Shown: positions 35,481 to 45,092, counted from the first letter of the stretch. The stretch: DNA of 64,000 nt from Corynebacterium pollutisoli (GCF_900177745.1 NZ_FXAR01000002.1:186001-250000); one strand, 5' to 3'. Translations and numbers: made by a program. The notes: a model not told the origin generated them from the sequence alone.

Positions 35481-36586
35481 CACAGGATCACCACCGAACG
35501 CAGCACGTCGCCGGATTTCATGGTGTCGAAGGCCTCCTCCACGTCGCCGAGGCCGATGCGCTCGGAGACGAACTTGTCCAGTGGAAAGCGGTCCTGCAGG
35601 TGCAGGTCCACGTAGAGCGGGAAGTCCCGCTCGGGCAGGCAGTCGCCGTACCAGGCCGGGCGCAGGGATCCGCCGCGGCCGTAGAAGTCGATGGCCGGGA
35701 CGTCGATACGCGAGGTGAGGTTCGGAACGCCGACCATGACCATGCGGCCCGCGTGGTCGCGGGAGTAGAAAGCCTGCTGCCAGGTGGGCATGATCCCCAC
35801 CGCGTCGATCGCGACGTCGGTGCCGAAGCCGCCGGTGATCTCACGGATCCTGGCGACGACCTCCGAATCCTCGCCCTCGCCGGTGAGCTGCGAGGAGTCG
35901 ATGACGTGGGTGGCGCCGAACTCCCTGGCCCAGTCCAGCTTCTTCGGGTCGATGTCCACGGCGATGATGGTGGTCGCCCCGGCGATCTTCGCGCCCGCGA
36001 CCGCGGCCATGCCGACGCCGCCGAGGCCGAAGACCGCGACGGACTCCCCGGGCTTGATCTCACCGGTGTTGACGGCGGCGCCCAGGCCGGCCATGATGCC
36101 GCAGCCCAGCAGGCCGGCGGCGGCCGGATCCTCGTCGGGGTTGACCCTGGTGCACTGGCCCTCGTGGACGAGGGTCTTCTCGGCGAAGGCACCGATGCCC
36201 AGGGCCGGGGTCAGCTCGGTGCCGTCCGTCAGGGTCATCCTGCGGGAGGCGTTGTGGGTGTTGAAGCAGTACTTCGGGTCGCCCTTGCGGCAGGCGCGGC
36301 ACTCACCGCACACGGCCCTCCAGTTCAGGACGACGAAATCCCCGACCTCGACGTGGGTGACGGCGTCGCCGACGGTCTCGACGATGCCGGCGGCTTCGTG
36401 ACCGAGGAGGAAGGGGTAGTCGTCGGCGATGTCACCGTCGCGGTACGCCAGGTCGGTGTGGCACACGCCGCACGCCTGGATATTGACGATGACGTCGTTG
36501 GGTCCCGGGTCGGGGATGACGATGTCGGTCTGCTCGACCGGTGCCCCCTTCTCCCGGGAGATTATTCCGGTGACGGTTGTGCTCAA
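35480..36586 (-). CDS. S-(hydroxymethyl)mycothiol dehydrogenase / nitrosomycothiol reductase
   Basis: Zinc-dependent medium-chain alcohol dehydrogenase, 368 residues. CGVCHTD supplies the catalytic Zn Cys, GHEAAGIVE the His/Glu, and [15 protein letters not shown] the structural zinc site. The nucleotide-binding motif is [10 protein letters not shown], then [12 protein letters not shown]. It resembles mycothiol-dependent formaldehyde dehydrogenase (also called MscR or AdhE in actinobacteria), which turns the mycothiol-formaldehyde adduct into S-formylmycothiol. The LuxR-type gene at 36720 is divergent from it. Confidence 0.85.
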   Translation of the reverse strand: MSTTVTGIISREKGAPVEQTDIVIPDPGPNDVIVNIQACGVCHTDLAYRDGDIADDYPFLLGHEAAGIVETVGDAVTHVEVGDFVVLNWRAVCGECRACRKGDPKYCFNTHNASRRMTLTDGTELTPALGIGAFAEKTLVHEGQCTRVNPDEDPAAAGLLGCGIMAGLGAAVNTGEIKPGESVAVFGLGGVGMAAVAGAKIAGATTIIAVDIDPKKLDWAREFGATHVIDSSQLTGEGEDSEVVARIREITGGFGTDVAIDAVGIMPTWQQAFYSRDHAGRMVMVGVPNLTSRIDVPAIDFYGRGGSLRPAWYGDCLPERDFPLYVDLHLQDRFPLDKFVSERIGLGDVEEAFDTMKSGDVLRSVVIL

Positions 36587-36678
36587 GGCGTCCTCCTTAA
36601 TGGGTGATGGCCCTCGGGTGAAGAATCTTCTGCATGCACCCCAAGGTTAGGCCTTTCACCGCGTGGGCATGATCGCCA

Positions 36679-36714
36679 GGTAGGGCAGTCCGACTACCCG
36701 GATTGGTAGGGTAG
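36679..36714 (+). promoter_or_regulatory. Candidate operator with GGTAG/CTACC half-sites
   Basis: Half-sites: GGTAG 36679, CTACC 36694, and a tandem GGTAGGGTAG at 36705-36714. All lie directly upstream of the regulator's ATG at 36720, in the gap shared with the dehydrogenase gene. No ribosome-binding site precedes the ATG, so a leaderless transcript is possible. A self-regulating site is inferred. Confidence 0.45.
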
Positions 36715-36719
36715 CGGTC

Positions 36720-37526
36720 ATGACATCAGTCAGCTCGGCGCAGGATGGTGCCGTCCCCAACTCCGAGACGCCGATGATCCTGCTGCAGTCGGTGCTCGCG
36801 GTCCTGCGGTCGCGCACCCTGTCTGACCAGGCGGCCCGCGTGGAGGCTGAACGGATCGCCTCCGACGGGATCCTGGTGCTGGGAAACGAGCGGCCGAAGC
36901 CCAGGGGTGGGATCGAACCGGTGGATTCGGCGTTCCGGGAGCTCGAGGATGAACTGGCGACGCTCGTCCGGCATGAGGTGCTCACGTTCGACCTGGTGCC
37001 CCCTCCCGAGGACGGGCGCGCTCTTCCGGTCTCCGTCGCCGAGGCCGCCCGGGAGGTGGTCCGCCTACTGGTCCTCATCAGCCTGGAGGACCATGACGTG
37101 TCCCGCGTGCGGATCAAGTGGGACTGTGACGGGACAAATCTGCTGGTGGAGTTCCGCGACGACGGTGCCGGCGGACGGGAGCGCTCGGACGACATCTACC
37201 GGCAGGTGTCGGAACGTATCCAGCGCACCGGTGGACACTGGGACATGGAGTCCACCGCCGGATGGGGATCGGTGCTCAGCATCGTCTTCCCCCTGGATGA
37301 GCCCCGCACCAGCTTTGCCCGGCTGGACGGGCTGACCAATGTCCAGCGGGACGTGCTGACTCTGGTCACGCGGGGGATGACCAACGCTGAAATCGCCGTT
37401 CAGCTGCACCTGTCCGCCAACACCATCAAGTATCACGTGGGCAATCTGATGAGGAAGTTCGGGGTCACGCGCAGAACGGAACTGGCGGTGCATTCCATCG
37501 CCAGGAATCAGCAGATGCCGCTGTGA
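36720..37526 (+). CDS. LuxR-family regulator with a HATPase-like domain
   Basis: A 268-residue protein combining, in one chain, a HATPase-like middle region and a C-terminal NarL/LuxR helix-turn-helix. The HATPase-like part shows the G1-type EFRDDGAGG and a G2-type STAGWGSVLSIVFPLD, but no clear phosphoacceptor His and a weak N-box. The HTH is NVQRDVLTLVTRGMTNAEIA then SANTIKYHVGNLMRKFGV. The N-terminal 60 residues are unassigned. It is divergent from the formaldehyde-detoxification pair and probably regulates it. A fused sensor-regulator with lost kinase activity is one reading. Confidence 0.75.
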   Translation: MTSVSSAQDGAVPNSETPMILLQSVLAVLRSRTLSDQAARVEAERIASDGILVLGNERPKPRGGIEPVDSAFRELEDELATLVRHEVLTFDLVPPPEDGRALPVSVAEAAREVVRLLVLISLEDHDVSRVRIKWDCDGTNLLVEFRDDGAGGRERSDDIYRQVSERIQRTGGHWDMESTAGWGSVLSIVFPLDEPRTSFARLDGLTNVQRDVLTLVTRGMTNAEIAVQLHLSANTIKYHVGNLMRKFGVTRRTELAVHSIARNQQMPL

Positions 37527-37533
37527 ATCACCA

Positions 37534-37568
37534 CGGGCCCGGCCCCACCTGAGGTGGAACCGGGCCCG
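37534..37568. terminator. Bidirectional hairpin between the LuxR gene and metE
   Basis: CGGGCCCGG pairs with CCGGGCCCG, and inside them CCACCT pairs with AGGTGG. It sits in the short gap between two convergent genes. Confidence 0.65.
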
Positions 37569-37585
37569 CAGCGTTCACGCAGGTA

Positions 37586-39901
37586 CTACAGGGACTCGAC
37601 CACGAGGTCGCGGGCGAGGACCATGTTGCGCAGGGACTGCTCGGTCTCCTCGTAACCGCGGGTCTTCAGGCCGCAGTCCGGGTTGACCCACAGGCGCTCG
37701 GTCGGCACGTTGACCAGGGCGGCCTTGATGAGCTCGGTGAGCTCGGCGACATCCGGGACACGCGGGGAGTGGATGTCCCAGATGCCCGGTCCGATCTCGG
37801 AGTGGAAGGACTCGTCGAGGTCGGCGAGCAGCTCCATGCGGGAGCGGGCGGCCTCGATGGAGGTGACGTCGGCGTCGAGGGCGGCGACGGCGTCGATGAT
37901 CTGGCCGAACTCCGAGTAGCAGAGGTGGGTGTGGATCTGGGTGGTCGGCTTCGCGTCGAGGGAGACGAGGCGGAAGGAGCGGACGGCCCAGTCGAGGTAC
38001 GCGGGGCGGTCCTCCTCGCGCAGCGGCAGCAGCTCGCGGAGGGCCGGCTCGTCGATCTGGATGATGTCGATGCCGGCGGCCTCGAGGTCGGCGACCTCGT
38101 CGGCCAGGGCGACGCCGATCTGGTCGGCGGAGACGGACTTCGGCACATCGTCGCGGGTGAAGGACCAGGCGAGGATGGTCACCGGGCCGGTGAGCATGCC
38201 CTTGACGTGCTTCTCGGACAGGGACTGGGCGTACTTGGCCCACTCGACGGTCATGGCCTTCGGGCGGGAGACATCGCCGACGACGATGGAGGGGCGGGTG
38301 CAGCGGGAGCCGTAGGACTGGACCCAGCCGTGCTCGGTGGTGACGAAGCCGTCGAGGAGCTCGGCGAAGTACTGGACCATGTCGTTGCGCTCGGGCTCGC
38401 CGTGGACGAGGACGTCGATGCCGAGGCGCTCCTGCAGCTCGATGACGGACTTGACCTCGTCCTTGAGGGCGTCGACGTACTGGTCGTCGGTGAGGGTGCC
38501 GGAGCGGTGGTCGGCGCGGGCCTTGCGGATCTCGGTGGTCTGCGGGAAGGAGCCGATGGTGGTGGTCGGCAGCTGCGGCAGGTTGAGGACCTTCTGGGCC
38601 TCGACGCGGCCGGCGAACTCGGGCTGGCGGGCGACCTGGCCGTCGGGAAGCGCGGCGACGCGGTCCTGGACCGCCTGGTTGTGGGTGCGTGCGGACTCGC
38701 GGCGGGTGCGCACGGCGCGGTCGGAGCGGGCGAAGGCGTCGGCGGCGGCGACGGTGCCACCCTCGATGGCGGCGGCCAGGGCCTTCGCCTCGCCGATCTT
38801 CTCGTCGGCGAAGGAGAGCCAGCCGGCGACGTCGACCGGGAGGTTCTTCTCGACGGCGACGGTGTGCGGCACGTGCTGCAGGGAGACGGAGGAGGTGACG
38901 GCGAGCTTCTCGACGCCGCCCTTCTTCAGCTCCTCGAGCACGGACAGGCGCTCACGCAGGTCGGCGGCCCAGATGTTGCGGCCGTCGATGACGCCGGCGG
39001 CGAGGGTGATGTCGGTGCCGGCGACGGCCTTCGCGACGCGCTCGACGTAGCCCTTCTCGTTGCCCAGGGTGACCGGGGCGAGGTCGACGGCGAGGGCCTC
39101 CGGCTGCGCACCGACGAGGGCGTCGAGGCCGGCGCGCAGGGCACCGTACGGGGTGGTGATGAGGACCTGCGGGCGGTTCTCCTCGCCGAGGATCTCCTTG
39201 TAGACCTCGGCGGCGTGGTCTGCCAGCTCCTGGTCGGTGGCGATGGTGAGGTCGGCGACCAGGGCCGGCTCGGCCAGCTGGATCCACTCGACGCCGGCCT
39301 CCTTGAGGGCGGCGAGGACCTGCTTGTACGCGGCGGTCAGGTCGGCGAGGCGGGTGAGCGGGTTGAAGCCCTCACCGGCGTCCTCGGTGGCCTTGGACTT
39401 GGCCAGCAGGGTGACCGGGCCGACGAGGAACGGGCGGACGACGTGACCGGCGGCCTTGGCCTCGGCGACGATGTCGAGGATGCGCTGCGGGCGCGGGGTG
39501 ATGACGGTGTTCTCGGAGACCTCCGGAACGAGGTAGTGGTAGTTGGTGTCGAACCACTTGGTCATCTCGAGCGGGGAGCGCTCGGCGGTGCCGCGGGCCA
39601 GGGCGAAGTACTCGGTGAGGTCGATCTCTGCGGCGTCGCCACCGATGAGGCCGACGGTGACGGCGGTCTCGAGCACCTGGTCGTAGAGGGCGACGTCGGC
39701 CGGGATGGCGTAGTCCTGGTCGAGGCCCAGGTCACGCAGACGGGCGTAGTTCTCGACGCGGATGGAGTGCGCGGAGGAGGTGAAGGTCTCCTCGTCGATG
39801 CGACCGGCCCAGAAGGACTCGAGGGCCTTCTTGAGCTCGCGGTTGGCGCCGACGCGCGGGTAGCCCTCGATGGTGAAGGTGGGGAAAGCGGAGGAAGACA
39901 T
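37586..39901 (-). CDS. metE: Cobalamin-independent methionine synthase
   Basis: Transfers the methyl group of 5-methyltetrahydrofolate to homocysteine without B12. The protein has 771 residues, the family's normal length. The N-terminal barrel starts [20 protein letters not shown]; the C-terminal barrel has the substrate and zinc residues in [30 protein letters not shown] (His/Cys) and [11 protein letters not shown] (Cys). metF is next upstream, 67 bases away on the same strand, so the pair forms the methyl-branch unit that feeds methionine. No SAM riboswitch was seen in either leader. Confidence 0.95.
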   Translation of the reverse strand: MSSSAFPTFTIEGYPRVGANRELKKALESFWAGRIDEETFTSSAHSIRVENYARLRDLGLDQDYAIPADVALYDQVLETAVTVGLIGGDAAEIDLTEYFALARGTAERSPLEMTKWFDTNYHYLVPEVSENTVITPRPQRILDIVAEAKAAGHVVRPFLVGPVTLLAKSKATEDAGEGFNPLTRLADLTAAYKQVLAALKEAGVEWIQLAEPALVADLTIATDQELADHAAEVYKEILGEENRPQVLITTPYGALRAGLDALVGAQPEALAVDLAPVTLGNEKGYVERVAKAVAGTDITLAAGVIDGRNIWAADLRERLSVLEELKKGGVEKLAVTSSVSLQHVPHTVAVEKNLPVDVAGWLSFADEKIGEAKALAAAIEGGTVAAADAFARSDRAVRTRRESARTHNQAVQDRVAALPDGQVARQPEFAGRVEAQKVLNLPQLPTTTIGSFPQTTEIRKARADHRSGTLTDDQYVDALKDEVKSVIELQERLGIDVLVHGEPERNDMVQYFAELLDGFVTTEHGWVQSYGSRCTRPSIVVGDVSRPKAMTVEWAKYAQSLSEKHVKGMLTGPVTILAWSFTRDDVPKSVSADQIGVALADEVADLEAAGIDIIQIDEPALRELLPLREEDRPAYLDWAVRSFRLVSLDAKPTTQIHTHLCYSEFGQIIDAVAALDADVTSIEAARSRMELLADLDESFHSEIGPGIWDIHSPRVPDVAELTELIKAALVNVPTERLWVNPDCGLKTRGYEETEQSLRNMVLARDLVVESL

Positions 39902-39968
39902 GGAGAGGTGAGCCTTTCAGGGAACTCAGGAAGTTAATCGGTGAAATGTGCGGCTGGGAGGGAGGCCC

Positions 39969-40943
39969 TCACCCGGTGGTCGGGGGGACGATTCCGATGC
40001 GGTCCAGCAGCTCGGTGGTGGTGTCCGGCCGGTTGAACGTGTACACGTGCATCCCCCCGGCACCGGCGGCCAGGATGGTCTGCGCGAGCTCGGCCGTGAG
40101 GTCGAGGCCCGTCTGGTACTCGCTCTCCGGGCCTGCCGCCTCCAGCCGGCGGATGAGCCGGTCGGGGACGGTGAGCCCGGAGAGCTGTCCCATTCGGTGC
40201 AGTCTCGCGACGGATGTCATCGGCATGATGCCGGGGATGAGCGGAATGCGTACTCCCGCGAGGCGGGCGCGCTCGGCGAAGCGGAGGTAGTCCTCGGCGT
40301 CGAAGAAGAGCTGCGTGATGGCGAAGTCGGCGCCGAGGCGCTGCTTGGTGAGCAGCACGTCGATGTCCTCGTCCATGTTGGCGGACTCCTCGTGGCCGCT
40401 GGGGTAGGCGGCGACGCCGATGGCGAGGCGGCCGGCTCCGAAGCGGGCGACCTGGTCGTCCTCGATGGACTGGATGAGGTTGATGAGGTCGGTGGCGTGC
40501 GGCAGGTAGCCGGCGGGCATCTCGGTCTGCCCCTCGGCGAGGTCACCGCGGAGGGCGAGGAGGCCGCGCACGCCGGAGTCCATGAGGCGGTTGATCCAGC
40601 CGATGAGCTCCTCGCGGGTCCCGGCGGTGCAGGCCAGGTGGGCCAGCGTCGGGATGCGGGTGGAGGCGGTGATCTTCTCGATGAACCGGGCGGTGCCCTC
40701 CAGCCAGCCGGAGTTCCGGGAGCTGGTGACGGAGATGTAGTCCGGGTTGTAGGACTGCAGGGTGGCGAGGAGGGCGTCGATGGTGGCCTCGTCGGCGTCG
40801 TGACGCGGGGGCATGACCTCGAACGACAGGGAGGTGCGTTCGGGGACGCGGACCTGGCGGCTCTCCTCGGGATCGAAGGTGTCCAACGGGGCGGAGGCGG
40901 AGAATCGACGCTTGGCGCTGTGGTGCGGCGCGGCTGCGTTCAT
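39969..40943 (-). CDS. metF: 5,10-methylenetetrahydrofolate reductase
   Basis: FAD enzyme that makes 5-methyltetrahydrofolate, the methyl donor used by the MetE protein encoded next door. The 324-residue barrel protein has LSFEVMPPRHDADEATID near residue 35, YISVTSSRNSG, LALRGDLAEGQTEMP and FAITQLFFDAEDYLRF. The ATG at 40943 is chosen: it has a GAGGAGG ribosome-binding site and a sensible length. The open frame extends further upstream to 41174, but that part overlaps an AT-rich leader and looks non-coding. Confidence 0.93.
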   Translation of the reverse strand: MNAAAPHHSAKRRFSASAPLDTFDPEESRQVRVPERTSLSFEVMPPRHDADEATIDALLATLQSYNPDYISVTSSRNSGWLEGTARFIEKITASTRIPTLAHLACTAGTREELIGWINRLMDSGVRGLLALRGDLAEGQTEMPAGYLPHATDLINLIQSIEDDQVARFGAGRLAIGVAAYPSGHEESANMDEDIDVLLTKQRLGADFAITQLFFDAEDYLRFAERARLAGVRIPLIPGIMPMTSVARLHRMGQLSGLTVPDRLIRRLEAAGPESEYQTGLDLTAELAQTILAAGAGGMHVYTFNRPDTTTELLDRIGIVPPTTG

Positions 40944-41248
40944 CGTGGTGTCCTCCTCTGCGGCGTCCCGTTGGGCAAGTGGCTGTGAATGTAGCAAGCC
41001 AATGGTTTGCGGCGGGTAATTTTTCCAAAGGTATGATGTTGGCTTACGGCTGTGACCTGCTCCAACCACCCTACCAGGGCATGAATATAATTCCGTCCGA
41101 AGGCCGATTTTTCGGCCCAAAATGAACCAAGCTGTCCACTTTTGTTTTCCCAGCATGGTTCGCAGGATCCGCACCGGCTAATCCGGGCGCACAGGGGATG
41201 TTCGTCGCTACGCTGGAGGGCAGACAGATCAACCCGAAGGAGCACACC
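40944..41248. other. metF leader and divergent promoter region
   Basis: A 305-base non-coding gap, richer in A and T than its neighbours, between divergent genes. It holds a small hairpin GGCCGA-TTTT-TCGGCC at 41102-41117 and an imperfect palindrome GCAAGCCAATGGTTTGC near 40995. Either could be part of methionine-linked control. No riboswitch was recognised. Confidence 0.4.
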
Positions 41249-41944
41249 GTGAACCCCGCCACCATCAAGATGCTGCTGGATGCTTTCTCCACCGTCCGCG
41301 AGCGAGTGAAGGACTACAACGAGAAGAAGGCCCGCGAGGCCTACGATCTGCTGTCCGACGCCGCCGACCGCGTCGACATCGACGGTCTGCGCTCCCGCGG
41401 CGAGGAGCTTCTCGACGAGAGCCGCCGGGAGGCCGGCAACGTCACCCAGGCAGCCCACCTGCGCCTCGACGCCGCCAAGAAGCGCCTGGCCAAGGTCGCC
41501 GACAACACCCCGGCGCGGAAGCGCGCGAAGAAGGCGCAGTGCCGCCGCAACTGGAGCCTCGCCGGCCTGGCGACCCTGCTCATCGCCGCCATCGGCGGGG
41601 CCGTCTACTGGTTCACCCGCCAGCAGCAGGCACCGGGCGACACCCCGCCGCGCGTCGAGGACTTCTCCGGCGGTGAGGCACCGGCCACCGAGTCGAAGCT
41701 CGTCTACTCCACCACCACCCCGGGTTCCCCGGAGGAGGGCGTGTCCGAGCGCGACGAGGAGCTGCTGGGCTCCCTCGACGAGCAGCTAGAGAAGCACCGC
41801 CTGGCCGCCGAGGACGAGGCCGGCGAGTTCGAGATCGCCGATGACGTGACCGGTGAGGAGGCCGTCGACACCGACGATCCGATCAACGACGAGACCGTCG
41901 ACGACGTCACCGACCCGGACGCGGAGTCCGGCGAGCAGAAGTAG
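41249..41944 (+). CDS. Single-pass membrane protein of unknown function
   Basis: A 231-residue protein from GTG 41249, with a GAAGGA ribosome-binding site 8 bases upstream. The first ~95 residues are highly charged and helical (REAYDLLSDAADRVDIDGLR), probably a coiled coil. A basic RKRAKKAQCRR patch precedes one TM helix near residue 110 (LAGLATLLIAAIGGAVYWF). The extracytoplasmic C-terminal part is very acidic and ends QK. I do not recognise a family. It is divergent from metF. Confidence 0.75.
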   Translation: MNPATIKMLLDAFSTVRERVKDYNEKKAREAYDLLSDAADRVDIDGLRSRGEELLDESRREAGNVTQAAHLRLDAAKKRLAKVADNTPARKRAKKAQCRRNWSLAGLATLLIAAIGGAVYWFTRQQQAPGDTPPRVEDFSGGEAPATESKLVYSTTTPGSPEEGVSERDEELLGSLDEQLEKHRLAAEDEAGEFEIADDVTGEEAVDTDDPINDETVDDVTDPDAESGEQK

Positions 41945-42032
41945 TCCAGACGACAGGCGCCCTTTCCCCACCCGGGAGAGGGCGCTTTCCCGTGCCCTGC
42001 ATGTGATGCACCGCACATGTACGCTCGGCGGC

Positions 42033-42290
42033 ATGCGTATGAACGTGCTGACCGTCAAGACCATCGAGGACCTGACCCTCTACTTCCGCGCCCAGTCCAG
42101 GGAGAAGGACGAGAACGGCCTGCCCGAGGTGGACAACGTCGAGCGTCTGCGCGCCGTGATGGAGTCCGAGGACCCGGACGCCGCCTTCGAGTGCGAGGAC
42201 CTCCACGGCGACCTGCGCACCGTCCCCGCCGCAGAGATCTCGCAGTACGACGTCGAGATGATGGAGGACACCGCCATCCGCGGTCACTAG
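42033..42290 (+). CDS. Hypothetical protein
   Basis: Encodes 85 residues beginning MRMNVLTVKTIEDLTLYFRA and ending near MEDTAIRGH. It is acidic, lacks cysteine-rich or membrane segments (one Cys), and looks like a compact soluble protein. Its stop is 5 bases before the next start, so the two are probably one transcript. No family is recognised. The longer in-frame ORF upstream of 42033 overlaps the preceding gene and is not preferred. Confidence 0.6.
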   Translation: MRMNVLTVKTIEDLTLYFRAQSREKDENGLPEVDNVERLRAVMESEDPDAAFECEDLHGDLRTVPAAEISQYDVEMMEDTAIRGH

Positions 42291-42295
42291 AGTCC

Positions 42296-42679
42296 ATGAG
42301 CTTCGAGTTCCAGGATTTCGAGACGCTCGTCGAGATTCCGGGCGAGGGGCAGGTCCGCCTCGTCCTCTCCGATGACCTCGACGCGGCTTACGCTCCCCTG
42401 TCACCGGAGATGACGGCGCGCATCGCTGACGCTCTCGATAAGGCCCCGGGGTGGTTGGCGGTGGCGCGGGAGCGGATCCGGGAGGAGTTTCCGGACGGTG
42501 AGGCACCCGAGCTGACCAGCGTGTGCGTGCTGTCCGAACCCCCGGAACCCTGGCGCTTCGGGGTGTCCTTCTGGGTGGCGGAGGATCGCGAGCACGGTCG
42601 GGGCCTGCAGTTCGCCGCCACCGAGACCGGGGGTTACACCGTCGTGGAGTACGGGGGCGCCGAGGTGGCCTTCTACTGA
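42296..42679 (+). CDS. Hypothetical protein
   Basis: Encodes 127 residues starting MSFEFQDFETLVEIPGEGQV, with alternating hydrophobic and charged residues that suggest a beta-rich fold (WRFGVSFWVAEDREHG, TGGYTVVEYGGAEVAFY). No signal peptide or membrane segment. The 3' end overlaps the convergent cation-exporter gene by 7 bases. I do not recognise it. Confidence 0.65.
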   Translation: MSFEFQDFETLVEIPGEGQVRLVLSDDLDAAYAPLSPEMTARIADALDKAPGWLAVARERIREEFPDGEAPELTSVCVLSEPPEPWRFGVSFWVAEDREHGRGLQFAATETGGYTVVEYGGAEVAFY

Positions 42680-43572
42680 CCCCGGCACACCGCCTCGTGC
42701 TCGACGTGCCCGGGGTGTTCGAGCTGGATCGTCGAATGCTCGATGTGCAACCCGCGCAGCGCCTCCTGCGCCGACCCGAGCACCCCACACTCCCCCGCCG
42801 GCACGCACGCCTCATCGACGACGAGGTGGGCCGTGGCGAGCGGGGTCTGCCCGTCGGTGGACCAGACGTGCAGGTCGTGGACGGCGATCACACCCGGGAG
42901 CCGGGTGAGTGCGCGTTCCACTTCCCGCGTATCGACGCCCCGCGGCGCCTTCTCCATGAGCACCCCCAGCGTCTGCCACAGCAGGCTGAGCGCCCGAGGC
43001 AGGACGAACGCGACGATGGCCAGGGAGGCCACGGTGTCGGCGTGCGCCCAGCCGGTGAACCGGATGACCAGGGCGGCGATGATGACCGCCACCGAGCCGA
43101 GCATGTCGGCGATGACGTGGAGGAACGCGCCGCGGACGTTGAGGTTGTCCTCGCGGTGCCGGGAGAGCACCCACGCCGACGCCGCGTTGGCCACCAGGCC
43201 GACGACGGCGACCCCGAGCATGAGCGTGGTGTCGATGTCGTGGTGCCCGCCGAGGCGCCCGAGGGCCTGCACGAGGATCCACACCACCACGCCGGTCACG
43301 ACGAGGGCGTTGAGCAGGGCCGCGAGGACCTCGACGCGGCGGTACCCGAAGGTCGCGCTTGCCGACGCCGCCCGCTTCCCCACCACCGCCGCGAGCAGGG
43401 CGATGATGAGGCCGGCGGCGTCGGAGAGCATGTGCATGGCGTCGGAAAGCAACGCCAGCGAGCCGGACACGAGTCCGCCGATGAGCTCGGCGAGGAACAC
43501 CGTGCCGGTGATGCCGACGGCGATGCCGAGTGCGCGCAGGGGCGCGTGCCCGTGGTCATGATCGTGTGCCAT
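42673..43572 (-). CDS. Cation diffusion facilitator (zinc/cadmium-type exporter)
   Basis: A 299-residue proton-coupled metal exporter with six transmembrane helices. Its His-rich N-terminus is MAHDHDHGHAP. Transport-site residues are present: the H-D pair in SDAMHMLSDAAGL (TM2) and HVIADMLGSV (TM5) give the typical HD-HD binding site. The C-terminal cytoplasmic domain ends HEAVCRG. Zn(II) is the likely substrate. It lies 43 bases downstream of the sulfide:quinone oxidoreductase gene; the gap has a tandem TGAAACGT/TGAAAACGT pair that may be an operator. Confidence 0.87.
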   Translation of the reverse strand: MAHDHDHGHAPLRALGIAVGITGTVFLAELIGGLVSGSLALLSDAMHMLSDAAGLIIALLAAVVGKRAASASATFGYRRVEVLAALLNALVVTGVVVWILVQALGRLGGHHDIDTTLMLGVAVVGLVANAASAWVLSRHREDNLNVRGAFLHVIADMLGSVAVIIAALVIRFTGWAHADTVASLAIVAFVLPRALSLLWQTLGVLMEKAPRGVDTREVERALTRLPGVIAVHDLHVWSTDGQTPLATAHLVVDEACVPAGECGVLGSAQEALRGLHIEHSTIQLEHPGHVEHEAVCRGQ

Positions 43573-43615
43573 GACCCCAGGCTAGCTTAATGAAACGTTA
43601 TTGAAAACGTCCCGG

Positions 43616-44812
43616 TCAGGCGCGGCCCTTGAGGATGAGGTTCCAGTACATGAACGGCAGGCCGTAGCGCTTGAGCAGCCACATGTCGAAACGCGGCTTC
43701 TTCGTGTCGATGACGGGGATCGACGGCGTCGGCTCCATCTGGTAGTTGAACTCCGCCAGCAGCACCGACTTCCGCGAGGTGACCAGCGGGCACGAGGCGT
43801 AGCCCTCGTAGTCCGGCGCCAGGGACTGCCCCTTCATCGCCGCCAGCAGGTTCTTCACCAGCACCGGTGCCTGCTTACGGATGGCCGCACCCGTCTTCGA
43901 GTTCGGGCAGCTCGACGCGTCACCCAGCGAGAAGACGTTCGGGTACCGGACATGCTGCAGCGTGCCCGGATCGACCTGAACGTAGCCCAGCGGGTTGTCC
44001 GGGTCGGCCAGCGGGGAGTTCTTCACCCAGTCCGGGGCGGACTGCTTCGGCACGGCGTGGAGCATGTCGTAGTGGATCTGCTCCTCCTCGCCGGAGGCGT
44101 TGTTGCGGATGGTCACCGTCTTCGACGCCCCGTCGATGGCCGTCATCTCGGAGCTGAAGCGCACGTCGATGCCGTAATCCTCGGCGACCTTCTCCAGTTC
44201 GTCGGAGAACACCTTGACGCCGAACATGCCGGGGCTGGGCAGCACGAGGATGACGTGGATGTCGTCCAGCACGCCCTCCTGGCGCCAGTAGTCGGCCGCC
44301 AGGTAGCAGATCTTCTGCGGAGCGCCGCCGCACTTGATCGGGTCGCTCGGCATGGTGAACACGGCGGTGCCGCTGCGGGTGCGCTGGATCATCTCCCACG
44401 TCTTCGGGGCGAGATCGAAACGGTAGTTGCTGGACACCCCCGGGGTCTCCAGTGCTTCCGGCAGGCCCGGCGTCTTGTCCCAGTCGAGCTGGATGCCCGG
44501 GCACACCACGAGGAAGTCGTAGGAGACGGAGGTGCCGTCGACGAGCTGCACGACGTTGCTCTCCGGGTCGACGCCCTCCGCCGCGCCCTTGATCCAGGCG
44601 ACGCCCTGCGGCATGACGGACGCCTGGTCGCGCTCGGTCGACTCGATCCTGCCCTGGCCACCGCCGATCATGGTCCACAGCGGCTGGTAGTAGTGCTTGT
44701 CCTTGGGCTCGATGACGGCGATGTCCGACTCGCCCTTGTTGCGCAGACGTGCTGCGACGCTGATGCCGGCGTTTCCGCCGCCGATGATGACGATCCGGTG
44801 GTGGATGGTCAT
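43616..44812 (-). CDS. sqr: Sulfide:quinone oxidoreductase (type II-like)
   Basis: FAD protein predicted to oxidise sulfide at the membrane and reduce quinone. The 398-residue protein has the FAD motif RIVIIGGGNAGISVAARL, the SQR-like HYYQPLWTMIGGG, the conserved Cys in PIKCGGAPQKIC, and CPLVTSRKSVLLAEFNY near the C-terminus, which forms an amphipathic membrane-binding tail (KRYGLPFMYWNLI). The ATG at 44812 has a GGAGG ribosome-binding site and is preferred to the TTG at 44824. NDH-2 is the alternative, but the Cys pattern favours SQR. Confidence 0.82.
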   Translation of the reverse strand: MTIHHRIVIIGGGNAGISVAARLRNKGESDIAVIEPKDKHYYQPLWTMIGGGQGRIESTERDQASVMPQGVAWIKGAAEGVDPESNVVQLVDGTSVSYDFLVVCPGIQLDWDKTPGLPEALETPGVSSNYRFDLAPKTWEMIQRTRSGTAVFTMPSDPIKCGGAPQKICYLAADYWRQEGVLDDIHVILVLPSPGMFGVKVFSDELEKVAEDYGIDVRFSSEMTAIDGASKTVTIRNNASGEEEQIHYDMLHAVPKQSAPDWVKNSPLADPDNPLGYVQVDPGTLQHVRYPNVFSLGDASSCPNSKTGAAIRKQAPVLVKNLLAAMKGQSLAPDYEGYASCPLVTSRKSVLLAEFNYQMEPTPSIPVIDTKKPRFDMWLLKRYGLPFMYWNLILKGRA

Positions 44813-44837
44813 GACTGCCTCCAATTACATTCGCGCG

Positions 44838-44854
44838 GGTGATTTAAATTCACC
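44838..44854 (-). promoter_or_regulatory. Palindrome upstream of the sulfide:quinone oxidoreductase gene
   Basis: GGTGATTTAAATTCACC, a 17-bp near-palindrome 26 bases before the start codon. It is a plausible repressor operator, for example for an ArsR-type sulfide sensor. Confidence 0.45.
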
Positions 44855-44911
44855 GTAGCAGTGATTGCCGTCGCAAGGTTGGCAATTTGTGATTTCTGTT
44901 ACAGGAGGGCT

Positions 44912-44923
44912 GCTTATCGACGC
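44912..44923 (-). repeat. Over-represented 12-mer GCGTCGATAAGC
   Basis: Exact minus-strand copy in a non-coding gap, 57 bases before the palindromic repeat at 44980. Confidence 0.7.
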
Positions 44924-44979
44924 CCGAGGTCCCCCACCACCCCCGCAAAGATCGCAAGGTTCACCCCCGGCCACAGGGC

Positions 44980-45068
44980 GACCCCGGGATCACTACCCCG
45001 GGATCTCCGCGATACCGGGGTTGAGGCCTCCAGGTTCCCCGGGCCCCGTGGTAGGGATACCGGGGTTG
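44980..45068 (+). repeat. ~90-bp palindromic repeat, copy A
   Basis: Begins ACCCCGGGATCACTACCCCG and ends with its imperfect complement (GTGGTAGGGATACCGGGG). A 13-mer GATACCGGGGTTG occurs twice inside (45011 and 45056). A related copy in reverse orientation lies at 57481-57571. It carries no gene I believe in. Confidence 0.65.
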
Positions 45069-45092
45069 CTGCACACGTACCCCGACAACAGA

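Noticed and set aside
37769..39937. A 722-residue open frame opposite metE (and similar long frames opposite gyrA, gyrB, recF and dnaA)
   Set aside because: At this GC content antisense frames stay open for long stretches. They show biased low-complexity residues and no family motifs, while the opposite strand carries clear genes.
39902..41248. SAM or cobalamin riboswitch upstream of metE and metF
   Set aside because: No conserved stem pattern of those classes was seen; only small hairpins.
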